A DNA stretch of 64,000 nucleotides. It comes from Nephrocerus scutellatus. Lineage: Eukaryota; Arthropoda; Insecta; Diptera; Pipunculidae. The notes under the pieces are model-generated. The model made no database searches. It was given only the letters and a program-made list of their open reading frames with translations, and was not told the origin of the DNA. The DNA lies in NCBI GenBank assembly GCA_947095585.1, contig OX352762.1, forward strand, positions 113,800,930 to 113,864,929, written 5' to 3'. This document shows, piece after piece, positions 55,945-64,000 of the stretch; the stretch's first letter is position 1; the number at the start of each line of letters is the position of its first letter. The position numbers and the translations under genes were made by a program.

Positions 55945-56720
55945 AAGTAGAGGGCGGGCCAATAAGTCCGTGACTTTTTGAATGAAACACAGGTTTTTGG
56001 ATAAAACATCTTTTTGTTTTTAAACATAGTGTCCTTTGAGTTCTATACACTTTGTCCAACGTTTCTCCAATTTTTTTTATCACTTCCAAAAAATAAGATT
56101 TGTCGAGGTCATCAAAATAGGTATTTGTTTGTGAGATGATTTCATCGTTGGAGTCAAATCTCTCTCCGCCCAGCCATTCCTTCAGGTTTGGAAACAAGAA
56201 ATAGTCACTCGGGGCTAAATCCGGAGAATAGGGCGGATGAGGATGATGCAATTCGTAGCTCAATTTAAGGATTTTTGCCATTATGACTACACACGTGTGC
56301 AACCGTGCATTGTCTGAATGGAACATAACTTTTTTCTTCGCCAAAAGCGGTCGTTTTTGCTTCAAATCAATATCGAATCTGTCTTCGCCGGTGATCGTTT
56401 TACCCTTTTCAAGTCAATCGATGTTAATGACACCGCGTGCATTCAAAAAAAAAATGGTGGCCATGACCTTGTTGGCCGACAGACCCACCTTGGCCTTAGT
56501 TCGCGCAGGTTCACCCGGAGAAACCCAGTGTCTTGATTGTTCCTTGGTCTGTGGTGTGTTGTGATGGATTCATGATTCTTCCACGATTAGGAAAAGGTAT
56601 AAAAATCCTCCGGATTGCGGCTGAACATCACCAAACACTCCTTTGAAGTGGTCACACACAAAATTCACTTTTTTCCATTTTCGTTAAAATTCAGGAGGTT
56701 GTCAGCTTTCAATGGCTGTC
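55945..56720 (-). mobile_element. Mariner-type transposon, decayed
   Basis: On the minus strand: KEQSRHWVSPGEPARTKAKV, then VMATIFFLNARGVI, KKVMFHSDNARLHT and HPPYSPDLAPSDYFLFPNLK, the mariner DD34D core (D.A..H and PYSPDLAPSDYFLF). A stop interrupts after VINID. The left boundary GGCGGGCCAATAAGTCCGTGAC resembles the TIR of the 43.29 kb element (GGTGGGTTAATAAGTCCCTGAAC). Confidence 0.88.
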
Positions 56721-56839
56721 AAGCAAAAACGTATGTTGACCCCAAACGATCATATGGTGTAAATATGGCTTCGATACATATAGTGGTTAAGGCTGGATGC
56801 GGCGAACTAAAAGCGTTATATCTATACAGACAAACAGAC

Positions 56840-56960
56840 AAATGCAATTTTGTTATTAGGCGATAATAAAGAGGCCTGTGTGGCGTGTTTCTATGTATAC
56901 ATAAAATCTTGTACCCGAAAAACTATGTTTTTTTTACATTTACTTGTGTTTATTGGCAAA
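56840..56960 (+). repeat. Dispersed repeat shared with 39170-39270
   Basis: See the TATGTATACATAAAATCTTGTACCCGAAAAAC core. It lies just right of the mariner and could be part of a transposon end. Confidence 0.5.
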
Positions 56961-57039
56961 GGGAAGAAAACATCCTAATAGACCTGCGCGTGAATATTTT
57001 AACCAATTTTGGGCGGCAATTTTTTTTTTTTTTTTTTTT

Positions 57040-59140
57040 TATATATAGAGAGAGACTCATTGCCAAGGGAGGACTCCCTGAATGACTTGCGTCACGGCAA
57101 TAAGTTGGGTTAAGCCCTTTATTGAAAATTCAAATTCAAAATAGAATACAAATTGAAGGAATGTGATTTACAATATATCACATTCCCTACGTTTGTAGCC
57201 GGTTTCAATTTATTTTCTCAGAATTCTCTCTGATTCATTGAAAAAGCAATACGAAAAAACGAACACGAAACTAAAACGACGCGAGTCCAAATACTTTTAT
57301 CAATGAATCATGGTCGGGGAAAACTACAAAAAACCTTGACCAATATTACAAATCTTAAAAAAATAATGTAAATTATTATTTAATAAAACAGCTTATGAGC
57401 ACTTCATCCTTCAACCTTCATCCTTCAGGAAGTTGTGAACGGCTAATTTGAAGGCATGCAGATTATACGATTCGGGAATTACGGGCTCGACCAATTGATT
57501 CCACATCGAAGAGACTCTCGGAAAAAAGGAGGATTTAAAGTGTTGGGTTCTACATGAAAAAAGTTTTAAGGCAAACCTATGTTGATTGGTCCTTAAACGA
57601 GTGTTTACGTTACTGACACAAGGACCTGGAACTAGAGAACGGGTTTCTTAAGCACATCTACCATTGTAGAATTTGTAGAAAACAGATAAAGCTCCTACAT
57701 TTCTTCTGTGCTTCTGTTTATCAAACGAATAACTCTATTTTGAACTCCATCAAGATGAACCAAATGCGATCTAGGAGCCCCACCCCACACATAAGAATTA
57801 AATTCTAACATTGGTCTAACATAAGATTTATATAATCTTAATACTTCAGAGTGAGTGAAGTAGAAGTTACAACGTCTTATGAAGCCTAAACATTGGCTAG
57901 CTCTTTTTGAAACAACTTAAGTGAATCAGATCTCGCAATAGAGGTACCATTAATAACAGGAGGAACATAATGTTGAGTTGTCTTCTGAGAAAAAAGGCAA
58001 GACTGGAATTTATTTGGGTTAAATTCTACTCTGTTAGAAATGCCCCAATCAAGAATGATTTGAATATTAGACAGAATAGTCAAATTCATTAATTCACGTG
58101 AACCATGCAAGCGAGAATTGCATTCTTATTGATTGACAAACTCAATGGAGGCCGATAATGTTGTATCATCAGCAAAAGAATGGATATCACAGGTTGTAGA
58201 AGACAACAGGTCGTTGATATATTTATATCAAGAAGAGCGTGGGCGACAAGGATGACCCTTAAGGTACGCCAGCATTGATCCCATGTGAAGCTGAAGATAT
58301 ACCATTTAATACAACTTTTATTTTACGGTTCCATAAATAATTCTCAATCCATGCAATTAGAGAGGAGTGTAGGTTCAGCGCAAGAATCTTATTAATAAGA
58401 CAATCATGCCATACTCTATCAAAAGCTTTAGCAATATCTAAGGAAACAACGCTTGATTCACCTAGGTTTTCAATGCTTCGCTCCAAACAATGAGTCATGC
58501 ACGTCATGAGTTCACCTTAAGAGCGATTTTTACGAAATCCATACTGCACATCGGATAAGAGAACATTCGAATCCAGATAGTTCATTAGTCTGAAATTAAC
58601 GATAGATTCCATTACCTTCGATAGAACCGACAACAAAGCAATAGGACGGTAGTTCGTAGGTGTCGATTTATCACCTTTTTTCGAAACGGGTTGAATATTT
58701 GCTATTTTCCAAATAGATGGAAAAACACCTGTCTTCATTGAGAGATGAAACAATTTGCTAAGCGGTTTTGCCAAAGTAAGATGACATCTTTTCAATACTA
58801 ATGGCGGAATATCGTCGGGGCCAGTCGCTTTATTGGGGTCAAGTTCTTTCAGAATCTTTGAAACCACCCGTTTCCGGAAATAGATTTTAGACATACCTGG
58901 GCCTAGATTCGGGAGAATTGGAGGGCTTTGGTTAGTTAAAGGAAGGGTAGAAGCACCAGCGAAATGAGAAGCTAAGAGATTAGCTTTCTCAATAGCAGTT
59001 CTATAATGAATACCATTAAGAAATAAAGAAGGAATAGACGAATTATTGTCTGCAAAGTTTCTTTTAACCAAAGCAGCAAACGACCAAAAGCTTCGACTGT
59101 TTGAATCGGAATTCAAAATTTTTCGCATATACTTGTGGGA
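57040..59140 (-). mobile_element. LINE group C, longest copy, minus strand
   Basis: RT runs leftward: SFWSFAALVKRNF, ATGPDDIPPLVLKRC, NYRPIALLSVLSKVMESIVN, YGFRKNRS (stop), SSVVSLDIAKAFDRVWHDCL, then [18 protein letters not shown] (stop in place of Gln), SFADDTTLSAS (FADD intact), WGISNRVEFNPNKFQ, EVLRLYKSYVRPMLEFNSYV-type tail and 3' sequence to 57050. A T19 run and (TA/GA) repeat lie at 57018-57057. Broken by at least two stops and frameshifts. Confidence 0.85.
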
Positions 59141-59143
59141 GTG

Positions 59144-59566
59144 TGGGCGCCGTGGTTCAGTGGAAATGCGCGTGGCTACTGAGCAGGAAGTTCGTGGTTC
59201 GAATCCCAGTAACACCAAAAGTATTTTTCACGGTGTCCCACCACCACGTTCCGAGAGAAAAAACTTGTCACGAAAAACTTCTCAATTCGCCGTTCGGAGC
59301 CGGCCTTAAATTGTAGGTCCCTTCCATTTGTGTCCAAAAATATATACACAAACGTCCGAAAGTAATAATTTGTCACCGAAAGCTTAGCTTCTCAATTCGC
59401 CATTTGGATCCGGTATTTAGTTGTAGGTCCCCTCCATTTGTGTGCAAAAATAATACCATTGACCTTACACCACTCGACATTTACAGCAGGCAAGTAGCTG
59501 CTAGTTGCGTTGCGAGAAGCTAGGCCTTGGACCTCAATCAGTCTGTCGCGCTGAATATTATTATTA
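59144..59566 (+). mobile_element. tRNA-derived SINE, copy 4, with internal tandem duplication
   Basis: A box TGGTTCAGTGG, B box GGTTCGAATCCC, tail CTGAATATTATTATTAT. Flanks TATACTTG on both sides (59128 and 59565) give an 8 bp target duplication. The segment from CGAGAGAAAAAACTTGTCAC to TTTGTGTCCAAAAAT is repeated (59262-59342 and 59351-59450), making this copy ~420 bp rather than ~285. Confidence 0.9.
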
Positions 59567-60295
59567 TACTTGACACGCGTACAAAAAGAAAAATGCTCAT
59601 TGATCGCTTTTGAATATATATATTATTATTTTTATTACGTGGCGTGACAACATTACTAATATTTATTTATTTGCCCAATTGATATACATAATATACTCAT
59701 AAATGAAATAATTAATTAATTATAATTTAATCAGTTGTAAGTACTCATAACAAAGATTTCTAATTGTTGTTAATCTATCAGTCAATAAAACTTATTTAAT
59801 AATAAATTATAGATTATTGTGGTTTTACTCGTATATATAATTAAGAGATGGAACGAAAAACAAAGAGACAAGATGAAAAAAGACAGATGGAGAAGGACTT
59901 ATATTTATAAAGAAACGTTAAATAAGAAAAATAAATAATAAAGTGGTTTCTTAAATGAACGGATAACAAAATATAAATAAATCGTTGGTGATAATGGGAG
60001 TTGAATAAAAAAATTGAGAGAAAAAGCAATAAAGTATATTATCGATAGTGATAGATATAAGATATTTAAGAGAATAAGAAAGGAAAATGAAAGATAAACA
60101 TGGGAAGATATTAAAAAGAAGACTGTCTAAAGAAGGGAGAATTGAATGCTGAAAGATATTTAGAAGAACAAAGTAAGGAAAAAAGAAAGAGAATAGGAAA
60201 CCAAAGGAAATTAATGATAAATGAATGTAAAATAAAAGAAAAGGTACATTTCTTTTTAAACATACTGTTGTGACAACCACTGAAACACAAAATAA
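59567..60295. other. AT-rich intergenic DNA with purine-rich strand
   Basis: From 59845 to 60245 the plus strand is dominated by A and G (AGAAAG, AAGGAA words). No coding signal. Confidence 0.5.
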
Positions 60296-60296
60296 T

Positions 60297-60408
60297 TTAC
60301 AGCGCTTTCCATTTGGTGAAGCTTTGGTGTCCCATTTCTACAGTGTTCTCTGGCTTTCGTCGAGAACGAGAACATTCACTGTACCCAGGAAATCGAAAGC
60401 GCTGTTAA
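60297..60408. repeat. ~110 bp inverted-repeat (hairpin) element
   Basis: TTACAGCGCTTTCC at 60297 and CGAAAGCGCTGTTAA at 60394 are inverted, with a second inverted pair TACAGTG..TTCTC / GAGAA..CACTGTA inside. MITE-like, no ORF. Confidence 0.55.
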
Positions 60409-60409
60409 C

Positions 60410-62155
60410 TTTATTAGATTTGATATAGTATTGCGCTAATTTCTCATCTTTAGGTGCTTCACTTTACGCAGATGAACATGATAGGTAAGGTTATATATGG
60501 ACGAAATTTGTAAAACACGGTGGACGGGAAATGCATTGACACATCCAGGAAAACATAAATTTAAATTTGAAATCTGTAGCCTGAATGCTTCCTATCTCAG
60601 AATCCGTCGTAACAAAGTTCGAAAATTGAGTTACGCTACGAATACGAAAATAAGTGAATCCCAGAATACGAATGTGAATGAATTCGGACTCGGAAAAGCC
60701 ATTGTCATACGCTCACGTTTTTACTTTCGGAATCAGCTGATTAACGTCAAGGTAATGAAAAAAATTTGAACCGTCTATTTCAGTCCGAATGTTTTTGACT
60801 GAATAAAACTTTATTTAAATATTTATATAAGGAGAGCTTAAAATAATTTTTGTTGATCGTTGAAAATGGTGAAAAACACAGAAATATCTGATTAAATGTT
60901 GATTTAAATTTGCCGCCATTTTGTTAATATGAGTTGAACGGTTTTTTTTTATTGACATTTGTCACGTGTGGTGCGTTGAATATTTTTTTTCGACTTTTTG
61001 AGGTCCTTTTAAACCAACTTCCACACGACCAAGAGAGCTAAACTTTCGTGAGTGTATAAGTCCAAAGTAGCAAATCTGGCGCTCCTTTTGAGACACCCTT
61101 TATAAGGAGAGCTGTAGCAAGAACTAGTGTGCTTTTGTTTCTCGAGAAGTCTGCAATTTTTAGGCGAAAGTGAACACCAGCACGGCGTTGGTAAAGAACA
61201 TGACGTTTGAATGGCGCAGTCTACATTTTCTAGAACTTTTATCTATTTGGAGAAAAAACAATATAGATACATTGCCGTTGTATCTTACTCTATCAATGAC
61301 TAGACTGCTCATACTCAGAATATGCAGATCGTTTACGAGAAAGCCTGAATTATTTTATTATCCTAGTGGAAAATTATGCGGTTCGAGGTTCCGTATGGAT
61401 GTGATGCTAGTTTCTACTTCGTCAACCGCCCAGGCAAACATACAGAACAAACTGAGGCCATTGATTCCAGGTCTAATCAAGGTCGCATTGGTTAGAGATG
61501 CCCACAGACGAGGTTGATCTTGGTTATTCGAATCTGTGCCAACTTTTGGTTGTGAACCGAACTAGTTCTGGGCATGATTATCGTATTGGCTGTGGTTTAT
61601 GCGGGTAGCGTGTTGGCGTTGGTGCATCTATGTAGACCTATGTAGACGACCGTTGGGTAGAGCCTTCCCGGCAGGAACTCATGTTAAATCAATATACAGT
61701 TTCTGTAGATACATTCGTATTTTGAATATAGGTGCAGGTACATTATTTTTCACACATGCTTTCAACAACACGCTACGAAGAAATAGTGACAGTAAGTTTT
61801 AGAAGTTTAGTAAGTAAGTCACGGTTTACGAAATTTCGAAATTCGTAGTGAAATTCCTATTACGGTGTAATACGCAGTAATAATAATATTTGGTTTTGCA
61901 TTAGGAGCGCCCCATTTTGTTTTTAAAATAAAAGATAAATAAAATTATTTCGGGTTAAAGTATCATCGATGCGATTAATTATGGAACACAACGTCATTGA
62001 AATTACCTACAGGGAAACGCCTGCACGATTTAATGCAGTGAAAGCAATTTTTCATGACTTTTTCGGGCGATAAGTCTGTTGGTGTAAAGTCTCTGGCTTA
62101 CTAGCATAGACCGTGGATATGTTAAAGAAAACAGGTCTTGTTGAAACGACCTACG
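60410..62155. other. Intergenic, partly transposon end, mostly unrecognised
   Basis: At 60955-61102 a GTCACGTGTGGTGCGT tract and a closing GAGACACCCTTTAT resemble the end of the Tc1/mariner-type element at 26.36 kb. Frames at 60497-60769 and 61170-61517 show no family resemblance. Confidence 0.4.
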
Positions 62156-62162
62156 CTACATG

Positions 62163-62240
62163 TAAGGTTAGGTTATGGTGGCTGTCGGCAGAAAGCCGAC
62201 CCACTTAGACTAATAGATGGTACATTGTGATATGCTACAT
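62163..62240 (+). repeat. GGTGGCTGTC-type repeat end, copy 3
   Basis: AGGTTAGGTTATGGTGGCTGTC then CCCACTTAGACTAATAGATGGTACATTGTGAT. Same family as 49551 and 55378. Confidence 0.6.
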
Positions 62241-62460
62241 GTTAATCTCTTCTAAATTATCCCAAAAATAGTCAGTCATAATGGTCCAGTAGCGATCTTG
62301 ATCGACTTTGACTGCGTTGCCACCATCCATTAAAGAAGAGGATGGGCCAATGACGCCTTCAGCATGAACACAGCACCAACTGTCATAATTTTGTGAATGA
62401 CTTTCAATTGCTGATTTGCCTAGATGCGACAATTCTGCTGATCATCGTAGCCATTGATCC
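62241..62460 (-). mobile_element. Tc1/mariner-type transposase fragment
   Basis: The minus-strand frame ends VKVDQDRYWTIMTDYFWDNL, the (V)..(D/G).RY..M(L/T)(T/D)(D/Y)F.W..L tract of the same transposase family as at 25.4 kb. Only ~65 codons remain. Confidence 0.65.
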
Positions 62461-63769
62461 AAAAATGGTCCCTATCGCTGAGAATGATTAGCACACGTAA
62501 AGTTGTGGCTACTGATAAAAAAATTTCCAAAGGTTGTTAAAGAGAGTTGTGATGATAAAATGGTAATTGGATTTGAAAAATTAAATAAACTGCAAATCGA
62601 GAAACGAGACAGCCAAGAAATCCTTTTGTGAATATAAGGAGACTCAATTGAAAAACGTTTTACTTTCAGAAGTTGTAGCAAAATGTCTATAACGATGGAT
62701 TCTGTGATAGAGGTGAATGCATTTTTTTAAAAAAAATCTCATTTAATTTAAAAATTCCGCGGTAAATAGTAAATTTTTCTTAAAATCGGATTATTTTCTA
62801 ATACAAATTAAATTTTACGGTACATCTTCAGTTGCCCATGAGAAGAACAAATGTTTTTTATTAATAATACTGATGAGTACTTATGATAGAGCCCTAGAAT
62901 TTTACAAAGTCACCCTGTATACTGTATTGCAACAATGGCTAATATCAATCAATTGCCTATTTATTGTTCATTCAATTTTTATTTAGTTTTTGCTGTGGCA
63001 ATTTATTGAGTTTCTAATACTTTCAATGCTAAGAGAAAAATTTTACTATATACGAGTACAACAACTACATTGGTGTTGGCTAGACAGAGTACATAAATAC
63101 TTATCATTAGATAGATCAGATCTTAGTGCAATTGTAATTAACTTTTGAAATGCGCATCGATCGTCTTTACTTGTTTTTCATATTTGTCTAATTTCAAACA
63201 AAGATTTTATAAACATTTCCATCTTCAATCTTTTTCGACTTTATCGAATCTCTGTCGCATAGCGAACTAAGTACACAGTATAATATTATGGATTAGTTTC
63301 TACTGAATTACTTGGACTAAAACACATATTTTATAACTCATTATTATTATAATATTCGCTAAATAGTATTTGTAATTTTTTGGGTAATAAGTTAAACAAA
63401 TGAACTACAAAGTTAATTGATTTTATAAGGAGCCTCTAATCGAATCTATATACGTTCCTACAATAAACCTTATTTACAATTACAATTACAATTTATATGG
63501 ACAACAATAATTTGACTAAGATTTTTATTAGAAATACTTAAAAATGTATTTATGTGTGTGAGTGATTGTTTTTCTCTACCTCTTTTGAATGCTTTTTTGC
63601 GTATTATTTTTGTTTTAAAGTAAATCTTTGGGACGAGACTATTAAAAATTGATTTATAATTCAATTATGAATATTAATTATATTATCGATGGCAACAACT
63701 TTAATACGCCTTTTAATGGGTTTTTCATTCCATAATTCTTAGCCGGTCTTCCAGGGGCGAAAACTCAAT
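62461..63769. other. AT-rich intergenic DNA, nothing recognised
   Basis: Very AT-rich with short frames; the right part is probably the 3' UTR and downstream region of the gene at the right edge. Confidence 0.4.
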
Positions 63770-64000
63770 TCAATTTGTTTCTGGGTAGATCTGTAAATTT
63801 GAAAAGAATCTTTTAGTGCCGAAAGAAAATAATGAATATTTGTTGATATACCACCTTACATTATCTTTAACAATCTCCCAATGATTTAATATCAATGAAA
63901 AATCCAGTCGAACAGGAATCCTTTCGCAATTCGCACCAAGAGTGATATGGGCGATTGTTGGTACCGCAAATTTTCCCCTCTTCGAAGCGAAGACCCTGAA
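63770..64000 (-). CDS. 3' terminal exons of an unrecognised gene (partial)
   Basis: On the minus strand an open frame enters from the right edge (64000) and reads FRVFASKRGKFAVPTIAHIT, LGANCERIPVRLDFSLILNH, WEIVKDN to 63860, where a GTAAGG donor follows. A matching acceptor (TTTACAG) opens the last exon at 63790-63770, encoding IYPETN and TGA. Frame, donor, acceptor and stop agree, so I think this is the real end of a gene transcribed leftward out of the next region. The family is not recognised. An AHITLG tract resembles the second H-x-T motif of 2H phosphoesterases (CNPase/LigT-like), but one short motif is thin evidence. TTTTATT near 63521 could serve as its polyadenylation signal. Confidence 0.45.
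   Translation of the reverse strand, partial: FRVFASKRGKFAVPTIAHITLGANCERIPVRLDFSLILNHWEIVKDNVRWYINKYSLFSFGTKRFFSNLQIYPETN

Noticed and set aside
61170..61517. 115-codon plus-strand frame as a host gene
   Set aside because: No recognisable family, no supporting splice structure, and it lies among transposon remnants.

Overview
The window is eukaryotic, intron-bearing DNA from an insect, most likely a fly (Diptera). Three multi-domain host genes can be reconstructed with canonical GT-AG introns. Most of the remaining sequence is decayed non-LTR retrotransposons, mariner/Tc1-type transposons, a tRNA-derived SINE and small inverted-repeat elements. The genus cannot be named from the sequence alone, but the repeat load points to a large, repeat-rich fly genome. 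From memory (unverified), the Drosophila homologues of the AGGF1-like gene and of Hex-C have close CG numbers, which would fit conserved gene order.

Layout. Positions 1013-32830 (minus strand) hold 21 exons of the nuclear pore membrane glycoprotein gp210. They give 1764 codons from the signal peptide to near the C-terminus; the transmembrane and tail exons lie beyond the left edge. Three of its introns (12.3, 7.6 and 4.8 kb) are filled with transposon debris. Positions 32831-35289 are the divergent gp210/AGGF1 spacer. It contains a pseudogene copy of AGGF1 exon 1, two inverted copies of a palindromic MITE, a SINE and a fragment of a satellite-bearing TIR element. Positions 35290-55017 (plus strand) hold an AGGF1-like gene (OCRE, FHA and G-patch domains). 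Its 17.2 kb second intron contains an intact single-exon hexokinase gene on the opposite strand (40933-42333) together with many repeats. Positions 55018-63769 are transposon-rich intergenic DNA. Positions 63770-64000 are the last exons of an unrecognised minus-strand gene.

Repeats. At least three LINE groups are present: A, an endonuclease/RT type without visible RNase H, four copies all on the minus strand; B, an RNase H-bearing type with a DUF4780-like ORF1; and C, a CR1/Jockey-like RT. A ~285 bp tRNA-derived SINE occurs four times, and its 3' end shares the CCAAATAT-plus-triplet tail of LINE A. The most unusual repeat is a ~1.1 kb element with ~100 bp imperfect terminal inverted repeats around an internal ~115 bp tandem repeat, with related fragments at three other places.

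The host genes are housekeeping (nuclear pore, RNA/signalling-associated factor, glycolysis) and share no pathway. The interest is in the nested architecture, the partial gene duplication and the repeat families.
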